Positions 42,431 through 53,299 are shown, counted from the stretch's first letter. The stretch is 64,000 nt of DNA from Bettongia penicillata ogilbyi (GCA_023548195.1 JAJHZJ010000221.1:2896001-2960000); one strand, 5' to 3'. Notes: generated by a model from the sequence alone, not told the origin. Numbers and translations are program-made.

Positions 42431-42630
42431 AAAAAAGAAAAGAAGTATCTACTAGGGATTGTATTGAGTTAGTGGAGGAAGTGCCCAGATAGAGGAAATA
42501 TTACATATTTCAAACTTCTTACAGTATTAAGGAAGATAATGGGAGAGCACATATTTGTAGAAAATGAGATAATGTATATAAATTGCTTTGCACCTGTAAA
42601 ATTAAACTCATATGCATATCTGTATATACA
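42431..42630. other. No recognisable gene
   Basis: Short unique-looking flank. Confidence 0.3.
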
Positions 42631-42631
42631 C

Positions 42632-42663
42632 GTGTGTGTGTGTGTGTGTGTGGTTGTGTGTGT
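42632..42663. repeat. (GT)n microsatellite
   Basis: About 32 bp of GT with one GGTT interruption. Confidence 0.95.
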
Positions 42664-42669
42664 CCAGTC

Positions 42670-43395
42670 TTTGGCAGGGTCATACTGTTCTCTGATTGAG
42701 ACCACTGAGACTATTTATCACCTTCCCTCCGTGTCTTCCCCTAATCCTTCAAGACTGGAATCCATATAAATTCCTGTTTCCCTCCTTTCTCCTTCACATT
42801 CCTCTTTTGAAAAACTGCTCTGTGGGATTTAGAAGACAAAACTTCTATTCCGGTAACATTTCTTAATCAGAAGCCTCTGTTGCCACTGGCAATTCTACCC
42901 CTTCTTCCTTTCCAACCTCATCTTGGAGCCAAACTTGAAGATAACTGAAACAGGCCAGGAATGTCTCCAGTGAAGGTCAGCGGCAAATGAGATGGATCTC
43001 TTGGAGCAAAGTGTGACCACCTGAGGAGGCCGTGTCATAGGCTGTGTATATCAGGTGGGACATCCTTGGCAGGGATTTCTTAACTACTTTTTTTTTCATT
43101 TTAAAATAATTTAAAAAAATCTTATTCTGTTTGAAAACTGTCTTTCCCTGATTTCCTTCTAATCGACCTTTTTGACTGTTTCCTTTTTCTGTCCAAGCAT
43201 ACCATCATTGCTGAAGACATCATCTGTTGGATTTTTTGGTCTCTGTGACTGTCATCCCTACTGTGGGTGTGATGGGGTGCTTTTAGAAGAGGGCGGCGCA
43301 AGAAAGGAGGGCAGATAGGTTGTGGATTGTGCTCTGAATGAGTTTACAATGAATAATGGAAAACAAGCCCTGGGCTGGAGTTCCATTCTCAGGTA
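42670..43395. other. No recognisable gene
   Basis: No coding or repeat signature seen. Confidence 0.35.
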
Positions 43396-43399
43396 CTGA

Positions 43400-43575
43400 T
43401 TTGACATGGATTCTATCATCATGGATCTAGAGGCTGAAGAGACCTCAGGTCCAACCCCCTGGTTTTACAAATGAATAAACTGAGGCACAGAACTTTAAGT
43501 GACTTTTCTAAGGTCACCTGGGTAATCAAAATCAGAGGCAGGATATGAATTCAAGTCCTTGAAAAATGCTGCCTC
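43400..43575 (-). repeat. MIR/MON1-like CORE-SINE
   Basis: 'gatctagaggctgaagagac', 'aataaactgaggcacagaac', 'tttctaaggtcacctgggta' and 'ggatatgaattcaagtcctt' are in antisense order. Confidence 0.8.
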
Positions 43576-45015
43576 TCTTAACTAATGTTGAGTTTAATAA
43601 TGTCCTAGAAGAACTGGGGGAAGAGGCAGAGAAGGCAACTGTAATTGAGAATCTCGTATGAAGGACAGAAAACTGGGTTAGAGATAAAGGTTTAGAAGCA
43701 GCGGCATGGATGAGCCATTTCATAAAGGCTTCTGAGAGCCAGTTGTTACAATTTTATACTTCAGAAACTGTCAAATGCTACAAATCAGGGCTTGATCTAT
43801 AGCTTTGCTGATTCTCTAGATTTAAGAAAATGAGGGAGAAAATGTTAATGCAGATTAAACTTAAAAGTGTGTCTTGTGTGTAGGTTTGTTGGTTTTTTTA
43901 AGACCTGGTTGTTAAACATTTACCATCACATTCTCATCTAGAAGTCATCCACATAGTATGAGGGGCAATAAATCCTCTCAGGGAAACTCTCCTGCATAGT
44001 TTTGTGGGCACTAAATGGCAAAAACCAAAGGAATTGTTGTTCGCTAGGGGAAATGCCAGGATGTCAGAATCCCAGGAGACAATTGTATAACAGGTCAAGG
44101 ACTCTGAAAAAGGAGAAAAGAATTCAAGAAGGGGAGGGTTGGGCTCATGGAAAGTGTTCCTGAGAAGCTGCGAGCAGAGAACGAAACTTGAAAGTGAGAC
44201 GACTGAACAGCAGAAAAGAGGCAAGTTTGGGGCTATAATCAGAGTAGGGGAATGGAAGGCTATTAAATAGACCTGCCATGGCATTTCTGAACCCAGGGAC
44301 CCTAGCAGAGTCTTGATGACCCTGGAACTGAGCCAGGAAGCTTCAGCAGATCCTAGACTGTCCTGAGAGTTGAGTCTTTCTGACGAATTAGATAATAAGA
44401 ATTCACTGAATTCTAGGCTCCCTTCAATTCCACCTCCCTTCATGATTTAAAAATGTGGAGAGTGGACCAGTTTATCCCACTCTAGTTCTGTCATTTAGCG
44501 GCAAATACCTCCCCAAATTAGAAGTTACGTGGCAACAACATCTATAGTTGGTGAGGGATAGAAGAGGAAAGCCCAGACAAGATTCAGGGTCCAAAATAGA
44601 TGAAAAAAGAGTCTTTATAGCCAGGTGGAGATGGGAGTGCAATTTTAAGAAACTCCAAGTCTGCCTCCATATTAGGGTGATGGCAGGGGAGTTCCTCCAA
44701 TCGAGATAATGTAGTAGCTCTGAAGTTGACTTCCCAGATTTCCCCTTTTTTTATAGGAAAGTTCTATTTCTCATGTGCGTTAGTGATACTACTTCCTTTT
44801 CAGAAGTTCCAGGATGGAGAATGGTTGGGATAAGGTGTCTCTTCTGAATTTATACTTTAGGATCTTTGAATCTAGTAATTGGTAGAGAGAACTGAGTGTA
44901 GAAATCAGAAAGTTCTCTGATTTACTTAAGGTTAATTGACAGGGACACCGTAGAGGGTCTTATCTATGATCCCATGTGCTGTGGGCTGTTTGAGCCCAGA
45001 TGGATGTTTACCTAT
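43576..45015. other. No recognisable gene
   Basis: Contains the longest non-repeat-like minus-strand frame in the window, 169 codons at 44443-43934. It has no recognisable domain or homology pattern, and no polyadenylation or splice context was convincing. It could be a chance frame; a search would be needed to settle it. Confidence 0.4.
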
Positions 45016-45019
45016 TGTA

Positions 45020-45220
45020 GAAGTAAAGAACCCGTGGCCTCAAGGCTGCTGGTCGCCTTCTAGGTCCTTGAGTACAGCCTTTTGACAGAGTCCAAGTTTT
45101 ACAGAACAAATCCTTTTATTAAGGGGATTTGTTTTGTAAAGTTTGGACTCAGTCAAAGGGCCTCACCCGAGGACCTAGAGGGCCACATGTGGCCTGGAGG
45201 CCAAAGATTCCCCACCCTCG
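45020..45220. mobile_element. Palindromic non-autonomous DNA element, copy B
   Basis: A long imperfect palindrome. The left arm 'ggcctcaaggctgctggtcg', 'taggtccttgagtacagcct' and 'agtccaagttttacagaaca' is mirrored by 'gttttgtaaagtttggactc', 'gaggacctagagggccacat' and 'gtggcctggaggccaaagat', with the turn near 'ccttttattaagggg'. It shares the arms and the turn with copy A at 20914-21076. The ends appear to be near 45020 and 45220. It fits a fold-back or MITE; the hAT link is only a guess. Confidence 0.7.
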
Positions 45221-45389
45221 ATCCATGAGGTTTTCACTTCGCAGCCATTGGCTCTAAATCACCACTTCTGCTGTCATGTTATCATGTCCACCTTCACCCC
45301 ATGGAAAGCTTGAATTCTGCCCCTGGAAGGACCATGGCTCTGATAGAAGACCCTTTGCCTTATCTTGCCTAGAACTAGGCCCGAATGTC

Positions 45390-45505
45390 ACTTTCTGGTC
45401 ACCAGCCCTTAAGTAACTCTTCCCTTACCTCTTTCTAACTCCCCTTTATTTTTTGTCTTCCCTCATTAGAATACAAGAACCTTGAAGTCAGGGAATGTTT
45501 TTCTT
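45390..45505 (+). repeat. L2 LINE 3' part, left half, with TSD
   Basis: 'ttcccttacctctttctaac', 'tagaatacaagaaccttgaa' and 'gtcagggaatgtttttctt' follow the L2 terminal order. The L2 is interrupted by the insertion at 45506 and resumes at 46181. Confidence 0.75.
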
Positions 45506-46180
45506 TTTTGGGGGGGGCATTTTTCCAGCCAGTAACTTGACTTCAGAGTTTCCTCTCCACAACCACCTTGCCTCCAGTTCTGCCAAGCCAGCAATGGGGG
45601 CTGAGATTCAGAAGAGCTGCTCCAAACCTTCAGGGGCTTTAGGTGGGGGCAGGGCTGCTATTCAGTGTGAGATTAAGATCAGCTGCTTGGGTTGGGGCAG
45701 GGCCACCACACAGGGCTCAGTTCCCTCAGGGGATTTTCGATGAGACCTTCAACAATGTATGTGGGCTACTGTCTGCTTTGGGAGCCACTGGCTCCTCCCT
45801 CTCCCCGCTGCCACCTGAGGAGGTCTGAGTTATGAGTTATGGGGACACTCTGCTCCTTTTTCAGCTAACCGAAAGACCCTTTCACTGACCTTTGGCACCT
45901 GTGGGTTGAGGGATCTGTGCTGCTGCTGGAGATTCTGTCCCTGAAGCCTCCTTGGATCTGCTCCTCTTGTGGGCCAAGGCTGGGCTGGGCTGTGCTCCAA
46001 ATCCAGTGCAACAGACCTTTCCTGTCGGTCTTTCAGGTCACTCTGGGCTAGAAATCTCCTCCACTCCATTGTTCTGTGGCTTCAGTTGCTCTAGAATTTG
46101 TTGAGAGTTCTTCTTTACAGGTATTTTATGGGCTGTGGGGTAAGAGCACCTTTCTACTCCACCATCTTGGTTCTGCCTCC
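45506..46180 (-). mobile_element. L1-derived insertion containing only a 5' UTR
   Basis: A 675-bp minus-strand insertion flanked by a perfect 16-bp duplication, AGGGAATGTTTTTCTT (45490-45505 and 46181-46196). Read on the minus strand it begins GGAGGCAGAACCAAGATGG like the other full-length elements, runs through the 5' UTR ('cacagcccataaaatacctg', 'ggagcagatccaaggaggct', 'ctgagggaactgagccctgt') and reaches the leader 'caagttactggctggaaaaa'. It then ends at ATGCC followed by Cs and As, so it stops at the ORF1 start codon. The A-run and the direct repeats show it was retrotransposed as a short RNA. Frames of 82, 61 and 79 codons here are non-coding. Confidence 0.85.
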
Positions 46181-46262
46181 AGGGAATGTTTTTCTTGCAT
46201 GCATTTGTACCTCTAGAAACTAGCATAGTGTCTAGTGCATAGTAAGTGCTTAAAAAACACTC
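46181..46262 (+). repeat. L2 LINE 3' part, right half, with TSD
   Basis: Starts with the second 16-bp duplication (46181-46196) and continues 'tttgtacctctagaaactag' and 'gtgcatagtaagtgcttaaa', completing the L2 end begun at 45390. Confidence 0.75.
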
Positions 46263-46374
46263 TGTTATTGGAAAAGGGGGAGAACTTCTTGCTGGTTTTA
46301 GAAATGATCAAAAGCAATGAACACTTATAGGGTACTAGTTAATTGATATGAACATGAAAAGGGAATTGAGAGGC

Positions 46375-46585
46375 AGCTTGAAATAATGGAAAGAGAGCTG
46401 GCCTCAGAGCCAGAACTGGCCAGATTCAAGTCTTGTTTTTGACAAACACCATCACTTAACTTTTCAGGGTCCCAGATAACTTTCTAAGACTATAAGTTGC
46501 AGAACTGTTGTAAATCTGCATTGGAAGAAAGAATTTCTTCACTGGGAGATCCCTGAACCAATGCAGAGGTAGAGACCAAAGGGGA
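46375..46585 (+). repeat. CORE-SINE of the same distinct-tail type as 42.0 kb
   Basis: 'ggcctcagagccagaactgg', 'cagataactttctaagacta', 'taagttgcagaactgttgta' and 'ctgcattggaagaaagaatt' match the 42.1 kb copies. Confidence 0.65.
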
Positions 46586-46929
46586 TATTAGGTTAGAGTA
46601 GTCTTGGAGTCTAAATGCGCTCAAGCCATTTGTGAATTAGGGGAGAGAATTACTCTATCCCTTCATTGCCTCTTGTTATTTCCATTGCTTTAATGTCTTA
46701 ATTAAATGCTTATGCTTTTTATTGGTATCTTACTGGTATTGTTGGTAATATAGGCTGTATATAAATATTGCATCAGTGGGGAATTGAGCTATGATTTGCA
46801 AAATCATGCACCTAAAACATCCCATATTGAATCTGGGAAAAATAGCAAAGGTTTTCAGAACTGGAGTTCTTAGAGAATTTTTGGGGTACTCATTACTGCA
46901 GAAATTGTAAGAAGCTATGGGAATGAATG

Positions 46930-47190
46930 AGGTTGCCAAGGGAGAGTGTACAGAGGGAAAAGGGAACTGAGGACAGAGCCTTAAAGAAGATTCATATTAA
47001 GGGAACAAGAAAAAGAGGAGGTACCATCAAAGCAGATAGAGAAGGAGCAGTTTAAGAATAGGAGATAATATCTGGAAGGAGGCCATCGATTCATAATTTT
47101 AAATGCTTCAGGTAGGTCAAAGAGGATGAACAATGAGAAAAGGATAATAAAAGGATGACTGAGAGGTAGTGAAGGTTCAGATGAAATGAT
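46930..47190 (-). repeat. Probable L2 ORF2 fossil
   Basis: 'ggtcaaagaggatgaacaat' and 'gagaaaaggataataaaagg' line up with the corresponding part of the L2 RT fossil at 7.70-7.74 kb ('ggtcaagaaggatgaacgct', 'gagaaaaggc'). It is too decayed to read protein motifs. Confidence 0.5.
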
Positions 47191-47312
47191 GTTATGTGAA
47201 CTTGATTAGAATAATTTTAGACAGTAGCCATTCAGAATTGTTTTGTGACTTCATCCAGTAATGCCTAGCAACCTAGGGACTAAATGGAAGCAACCCAGGA
47301 AGAAAATAGGTA

Positions 47313-47455
47313 GGGGCAGCTAGGTGGTGCAGTGAATAGAACTCCAACCTTGGAGTCAGGAGGATATGAGTTCTCATCTAGCCTCAGACACTTGACACTT
47401 ACTGACTGTGTGACCTTGGGCAAGTCTTGTCTTCCCACCTCCAAAAAAAATAGAT
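47313..47455 (+). repeat. Short tRNA-headed SINE with A-tail
   Basis: 'ggggcagctaggtggtgcag', 'gagttctcatctagcctcag', 'acacttgacacttactgact' and CORE-like 'gtgtgaccttgggcaagtct' end in a short A-run. The head matches that of the hairpin-tailed SINEs, but the long body and tail are missing. Confidence 0.75.
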
Positions 47456-47619
47456 AATGATTTTACATAGGTTTGGAGAATGGTAAAACTTAGAGTGCAG
47501 GAAGGTCAAGAGATAGAGGGATTCTAGAGTGGTGGCAAATACTTTGTTGGAAGGCATTTTACCTGGTGTTCAGGTTGAGGAGGAAGGCAAGTAAAGCCAG
47601 GAAAAACTTAATAGACTGG

Positions 47620-47872
47620 GAAAATAGAAGTGGCACAGCAGATAGAGCGGCCTGGAGTCAGGAGGACCTGAGTTCAAAGCCAGCCTCAGATACCAGCAGT
47701 GTGATCCTGGGCAAGTCACTTAACCCTATTTGCCTCAGTTTCCTCATCTGTCAAATGAGCTGGAGAAAGAAACGGCAAACTATTCCAGTGTCTTTGCCAA
47801 GAAAACCCCAAATGAGGTCATGGATAGTCAGACATGGCTGAAATGACCGGGCAACAACAAAGGGATCATAGA
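47620..47872 (+). repeat. Mar1-type CORE-SINE with Bov-B/RTE-like tail
   Basis: 'ggcctggagtcaggaggacc', CORE 'cagtgtgatcctgggcaagt', 'ttgcctcagtttcctcatct', 'cggcaaactattccagtgtc', 'aagaaaaccccaaatgaggt' and 'gtcagacatggctgaaatga' are all present. The clearest copy of this family in the window. Confidence 0.9.
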
Positions 47873-47949
47873 GTGTAGTGAAGGTAAAGGTAAAGAAAAG
47901 ATTCATTAGAAATCAATGAATATCTGTCAATAGATGGACAAGGGGATGT

Positions 47950-48965
47950 AGTTCTTTTTCTTGGTTATCATGAATTCATTATCATCTCAATGCTGATGAT
48001 TCTTAGATCTACGTATCCAGAGCTATCCTCTCTCTTAACCTTCAGTCTCACACCTCCAAATGCCTGTTGGAACATCTCAAACTCAACATGCCCACCACTG
48101 AACTTGTTATCTTTTGCCTCAGGTTTTCTCCTCTTCCTAACTTTCTTATCACTGTTGAGGGTCCCATCATTGTCCCAGTCATAAAGCCTAGGTACCACCC
48201 ATCATGCCTCACTCTCTTTTTTCACTCTTTCCCCCTCACTCCTCCCTGGCCATATCCAATCAGTTGCTAAGTCCTATCAATCTTACCTTTATAATATCTC
48301 TTGTATAGGTCTTATATATACTTCTCACCATTAACACTACCACTACCTTGGTGGAGGCCCTGATCACCTTACTTTTAGGCTCCTGTAATAGCCTTCTGGT
48401 TGGTTTCCTTGACTCAAATCTTTCTTCCCTCCATTTCATGCTCCATTCAGCTATCAAATTAATCTTCCTTAAATTGATCTGACCATGTTTCCCTTTATTC
48501 AGTTACCTCCAGGTCAAAAACCACAACCTTCTATATGACATTTGAAGCCTTCATGACCTGGACTCCCCTTACCTTTCTTAAACTTTGTTTCCCTCTACAT
48601 AGTCTGAGATCCACTCTGGCCTCCTAGCCATTCCTGAATGAGATGCTACCTTTCTTGTCTCTGGATGTTTCCCTGGTTCTCCCCCATGCCCAGAATTCCT
48701 TTCTTTATCATCTCTCTCTCCTATAACTTCCCTTTATTCAAGGCTCAGTTAATGTCTGACTTTCTGCAAAAAAACCTTTCTTGGTCCTCTTCATTGTTAA
48801 TGCCTTCTCTCTGAAATTACCCCCAATTTATCCTGTATATATCTTGTCTGTAGGGTTGTTTGTATGTTGCCTTCCTTGAGTGATACATTTCTTTATATTG
48901 CTAGCATTTTGCAAAGTGTCTGACATATATTAAGCACTTAATAAATGCTTATTAACTGACAATTT
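47950..48965 (+). pseudogene. L2 LINE ORF2 end and complete 3' UTR
   Basis: About 1 kb in good L2 order. The start reads SLNADDSQIYI, the position of the RT catalytic YADD box, with NADD here. Next come SHTSKCLLEHLKLNMPTTEL (L2 pattern: N-C-L-x-x-x-LKLNMxKTEL) and the 'aatcagttgctaagtcctat', 'gcctcctagccattcctgaa' and 'caaggctcagttaatgtctg' blocks. It ends with 'tatattaagcacttaataaa' and 'tgcttattaactga'. Stops and shifts make it inactive. Frames at 47990 and 48067 are parts of this fossil. Confidence 0.85.
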
Positions 48966-48969
48966 CAGA

Positions 48970-50035
48970 GTTGATAAATGAGTTCATACAGTGGCTGTCT
49001 GAAAGGTGGGGTTATGATAAGTTGCACAGAAAGGAAATGAATGATTTTTGAAGATCCTAGAAACTGTGGAGCCAGGGTATTTGAAGGGTCTGTGTATCCA
49101 CCCACCCATCATCCATCTGTATCTATCTGTCTATTTATCTATCTATCTGTCTGTCCATCGATTCTATTGTCTCTGAGGATGACAATACAGGATAAAGTTG
49201 AAGGGAGGCCTTTCAATCAAGCATTGGAGTGTCTAAGCAAAATGGGAAAGTATTCTAGAATTCGGTAGATGACTGCCACATGATGGGAAAAGGGTTTGTA
49301 ATCAGTTGGCATTGACTTGTAAAAGAAGAGAAGTTGGTGAGTGCTGGCAATAGAGTAATGACTTCTTATCTACCCCTGGAATGACTTCGGGAATGGGTAA
49401 TGAGAGAATGAATTAGCATGTATTTGCTATTTCTGTGTCAAGTACTATGGTAAGCACGGGGGATAAGCTGAGACAGTCTCTGTCCTCAAGATACTTACAG
49501 TATAATAGGGGTGACAACACACATAGAAGAATGGTGGCCTGAGAGAGGTATTTTGGCTTGAGAACTTACTGACAGTGAGTGGACCCACAGGACACACACA
49601 GAAACAGATTAACCTTTCTAGTAGCAATGGCATTATTTATTGGATTATGTTTCGGAACTAGAAAGGAGATGATGGTGAGCAGAGAGTATGTAAATCTTAG
49701 CAAAACTACCAGTAAGAAGATGGCTAGGGAACAAAATGGATATGGCTGGAGCTGACTTCCTTGAGTGATCCAGTGAAGCTCTTGGCCATCAGGAGAGTTG
49801 GACCTCAGAGGAAAAGTTCGGGTAGTAAAAGAGTTAAGTCTTCCAGGGCTTTAATATCTGATTGTATCAATAGCTATATTCAGGAATAGGAGCAGTAATG
49901 TTTATAACTTAAAGCAATAGGGAAGTCAAAGTAATTTACTTTGGGATGCATTTTTGCTTTTATATTTGGACAGAAATGTGTCATTTGTGGAGATTCACAA
50001 ACATTTCAAATCAAACAGTGTAGCCTCTCTGGAGG
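48970..50035. other. No recognisable gene
   Basis: Holds a short (TCTA/TCTG)n tract at about 49105-49160 and, at 49415-49510, a copy of the ancient repeat seen at 14.7 kb ('caagtactatggtaagcacg', 'tcctcaagatacttacagta'). Nothing else was identified. Confidence 0.4.
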
Positions 50036-50039
50036 AGGC

Positions 50040-50235
50040 AGTCTGTGTAGTAGAAAGAACCTCAGATCTGGAGTAAGTGGATTTCAGTTTGAATCTCAGC
50101 ATTGTCACTTGCCATCTGCATGACTTTGGGCAAATCACTTCCTTTCTCTGGGTCTCTGTTCCATTAATTGGAAAATGAAGGGTGTTGGATTCCATAATGG
50201 GTCTTCCAGCTCTGGATCTCATGGCCCCATGACTC
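50040..50235 (+). repeat. MIR-like CORE-SINE
   Basis: 'gtgtagtagaaagaacctca', 'agtttgaatctcagcattgt', 'gcatgactttgggcaaatca' and 'gggtcttccagctctggatc' are in sense order. Confidence 0.8.
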
Positions 50236-50429
50236 TATTACAAAAGCTCAGTGCAGGGGGAAATGAAAATTGTTTAGATTTTCCATCCCATTTGTTCATT
50301 CAGTTTCTTACTCTTCTAATCTCTGCTGGTGTTTCATCACCTATCAGAATGACAAAAGAAGAATCCATCTAAGGATACCTGCTTTCCCTCTATACTTTAG
50401 ACTACTTGTGTCAGAAGTCTGAATTTCAG

Positions 50430-50638
50430 CCATTTGCTATTCCAGCTTTATCTCACTCCAAAATCTGGATGTCCCATAGTCTGCATGCCAGTCAAAGTGG
50501 ATTGTTGCCGTCCCTCCTGTTCCTACTTCCAAGACATGCCTGGAGCTTTTCTGATAACATTTCCTCTATCTGAAGTAGCCTCCACTTATGCTCTCCCCCT
50601 CTCTTTACTGTTCTCTGATGAAATCCTTCTTATCCTTT
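50430..50638 (+). repeat. L2-like 3' UTR, interrupted by a SINE
   Basis: 'cctgttcctacttccaagac' and 'atgctctccccctctcttta' fit an L2-type 3' region. It is cut at 50638 by the SINE and resumes at 50966. Confidence 0.5.
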
Positions 50639-50965
50639 GTATGTGTGTGTGTATGTTTGTCCTTCTTTGCTGAAGAAGACATGCCATCAGAGAAATGATG
50701 ACATGACTTGCATTTGACTTTGATTTTTTGAATGAGAGAGGGCTGTGCAGGTCACCAGACTCACTTCTCCTCCAGAGTCATCTGAATCCAGTGACCAGAT
50801 ATTCATCAGGACGACTGGAGATGACTTAGGATGAGGCAATTGGGGTTAAGTGACTTGCCCAAGGTCACATAGCTAGTGAGTGTCAAGTGTCTGAGATGAG
50901 AATTGAACTCAGGTCCCCCTGACTCCTTCACTGGTGCTCTATCCACTGTACCACCTAGCTGCCCA
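50639..50965 (-). repeat. Hairpin-tailed SINE, copy C, with TSD
   Basis: Flanked by the 12-bp direct repeat TTCTTATCCTTT (50627-50638 and 50966-50977). It has the same body as copies A and B: 'gccatcagagaaatgatgac', 'ccagagtcatctgaatccag', 'aggcaattggggttaagtga' and head 'gtaccacctagctgccc'. The tail end 'gtccttctttgctgaagaag' can fold with GTC...CTTC opposite GAAG...GAC. A (GT)n run at the extreme tail end (50640-50655) may be tail-derived. Confidence 0.92.
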
Positions 50966-50999
50966 TTCTTATCCTTTAGAGCCGGTATACATATAACTT

Positions 51000-51600
51000 C
51001 CATATTGTTTTCTCATGGGTGGCCTCTTAATCACCAAATCTAATGACTTTTTCTTTTCCTTCAGTGGGGTATTTGATACTGTTGATTGGTGACTAGATAC
51101 CTTTTCCTTCCTCTCTAGTTGTCCCTCTGTCTCCTTCCCTGGATCCACTTCAGCTTGTCCCCTGCTTATAAGCATTAGCCCCTGGCCCTTTTCTTGACCC
51201 TTCTTTCTTATTGGCAATCTCATTTGTTCCCATGATTCTTGCTGGGACTCCAGGAAAACTTTGCTTCTCCCCTTCCTCAGTCTTTGCTGCCTGGGTGACA
51301 TTGGGGAAAGGAGAGTGAACATAACAGGTCACAATTCTTTAGAAGAGCAGGGAATCATCAGTGCTTCCAGTAAGATAAAAGATCAATGGGTGCTTGCATA
51401 CGCCCTGCAACTATACCCTAAGGTCCACAGACTTTGCTATGTGCCCTGCTGTTGAATCCTCCAAACCCTTGGGCATCGGCACCAGACCTGATGCTGTATC
51501 CTAAGGACCTTGGATCTTTTCATCTTCTTGTAACTGACTCCTCTACATATGTGGTCTTTCCCAGCTCCTTTTCAATCTTTATCTTCAGTGCTTAGCTAGG
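51000..51600. other. Possible decayed LINE, otherwise no gene
   Basis: The segment FSGVFDTVDW followed by a stop near 51060-51095 recalls the L2 AFDTVDH block and the later SVSFPGSTS recalls SVSFxG, but the match is short and the rest is unreadable. The 117-codon minus frame at 51322-50969 has no family pattern. Confidence 0.3.
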
Positions 51601-51634
51601 TACTTGATATTTAGTAAATGCTTAGCAATTTTTC

Positions 51635-51935
51635 TGTCTCAATCTCTCTCCCTCTCTCTTTCCCTCCTCCCTCGCTTCTTTCCTTCCTTCCTTTCTTTCT
51701 TCCATCTTCTCTTCCTTTCTCTCTCCCTCCCCTTATTCCATTTTTCCTCCATCCCTTACTTTCTCCTTTCCTTCCTCCATCCCTCCCTCTTTTCCTCCCT
51801 TCCTTCCTTTCCTCCTCTTTTCTTTCTTTCTCCTTTCCTCTATACCTTCCTTTCTTCCTTTTTTTCCATCTCTTTCTTTCTCATTTGCTTCCTTCATCCT
51901 TACCTCCTTTCCTCACTTCCTTCCTTCCTCCCTGA
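51635..51935. repeat. Polypyrimidine (TTCC/TCTC)n tract
   Basis: About 300 bp of nearly pure pyrimidine. The two Ser/Leu/Phe/Pro-rich frames of 105 and 114 codons are artefacts of it. Confidence 0.95.
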
Positions 51936-51937
51936 GC

Positions 51938-52160
51938 AAATAACTTGACTTCTATTTGCCTCAATATCCTCAACTGTTAAATGGGGAAACAGCATGTGCC
52001 TCCCAGGGTTATTGTAAAGATCAAATGAAATAATATTTATAAAGAGCTTAGAACAGTTCCTGGAACATAGTACACCTCTCCTTACCTTAGAGAGTTGTTG
52101 TGAGGATAAAATGAGATAATACATGTAAGTGCTTTGCAAACTTCAAAGTATTTTATAAAT
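51938..52160 (+). repeat. MIR-like SINE 3' parts
   Basis: 'cctcaactgttaaatgggga', 'cagggttattgtaaagatca', and a second 'tgttgtgaggataaaatgag' with 'ataatacatgtaagtgcttt' suggest two MIR tails in a row. Confidence 0.7.
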
Positions 52161-52164
52161 TTAT

Positions 52165-52375
52165 TAAGATGTGGTCAGCGGCATCATATTATGAGAAAAG
52201 TGCTGGCCTTGGAGTGGAGATATCTGGGTTTGAATTCTATCTCTGATATTTAGTAATTGCATGAACTTGGGCAAGTCACTTAATCTCTTTGAAACTCAGT
52301 TTCTTTACAAAATGAAGATAATAATGCATACACTAACTGTTGTAAGGGGCCATTGTGAGGAAAGATATTTGTTTT
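52165..52375 (+). repeat. MIR-like CORE-SINE
   Basis: 'gtgctggccttggagtggag', 'ctgggtttgaattctatctc' and 'catgaacttgggcaagtcac' are in sense order. Confidence 0.8.
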
Positions 52376-52719
52376 TAAAAAGCTAGTTATTATTATTTAT
52401 ACTCATATATCATCTCCTATTTCTGGGAAGAGTCTTTTTCTCCTTGCTGGATATACCCAAGCTATACACTTCATTGGCTTGACCAGATGGACTATCCATT
52501 TATCTGCAGTTTTAATCTGGATAATATGTTTTCCATCTGTATTGTTTTTTTCCAGTGCTATCTTATTGTTACGCTCTTTCATATTGCTGTGAATTTCATT
52601 GAAAAATCTTTATGGTATTTTGAGGCAATAAGTATAATATCACTTGCAATAAGGAACCTTTGAAAGAAGGTTAATTTTAATTAATTCATCAATAATAGTG
52701 AGTCCTTCTTTTGCTTGGA

Positions 52720-52985
52720 CCATGAGCAGGGTAGGTCAAGTAGGTGCCACAATGGCTAGAGTGCCAGGCCTGGAGTCTCATCTTCCTGAATTAAAATCTG
52801 GCCTTGAGACATTTACTAGCTGTGTGACCCTGTACAAGTCACTGGACCCTGTTTGCCTCAGTTTCCTCACCTATCAAATGAGTTGAAGAATGAATGAAAT
52901 GGTAAACCACTACAGCATCTTCGCAAAAAAAAAAAAAAATGGGACCACAAAGAGTTTAAAGTAACTGAAAAATGACTGAGCAGGG
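52720..52985 (+). repeat. Mar1-type CORE-SINE with Bov-B/RTE-like tail
   Basis: 'gtaggtgccacaatggctag', CORE 'gctgtgtgaccctgtacaag', 'tttgcctcagtttcctcacc', 'atggtaaaccactacagcat', a 15-base A-run, and 'accacaaagagtttaaagta'. Confidence 0.85.
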
Positions 52986-53104
52986 TCTTTCCATTACACT
53001 GGTGAGTATCTTAGATGAGTGTATATATTTCCTTGTTTTGCACCTCACTTGATGTCAATGCCAGTCAGGTCACCAAATTAAGTTTTTCTGGTACCTACGT
53101 ACAT

Positions 53105-53295
53105 ATGTAATGGTCAGAGAGTTGGATCTGTCTGTTGATTTGTGATGTATATATTATTTATGGTCAGACAGAAGCTCTGTTTGTTGGTCTTTATTCCGTT
53201 TGTGATTTCTCTGATGGTGAATGTAATTAAAGTAGGTTGTTGATCCCCTTTTAAGTTGTTTTCCTTAGAAAAGCAGATCTAAAAACCTGTGCCAG
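53105..53295 (+). repeat. LTR-like dispersed repeat, copy B
   Basis: Closely resembles 17600-17800: 'gagttggatctgtctgttga', 'gtttgttggtctttattccg', 'gatggtgaatgtaattaaag' and 'ccttagaaaagcagatctaa'. It has an extra 'aagttg' stretch before the last block. Confidence 0.5.
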
Positions 53296-53299
53296 CAAG

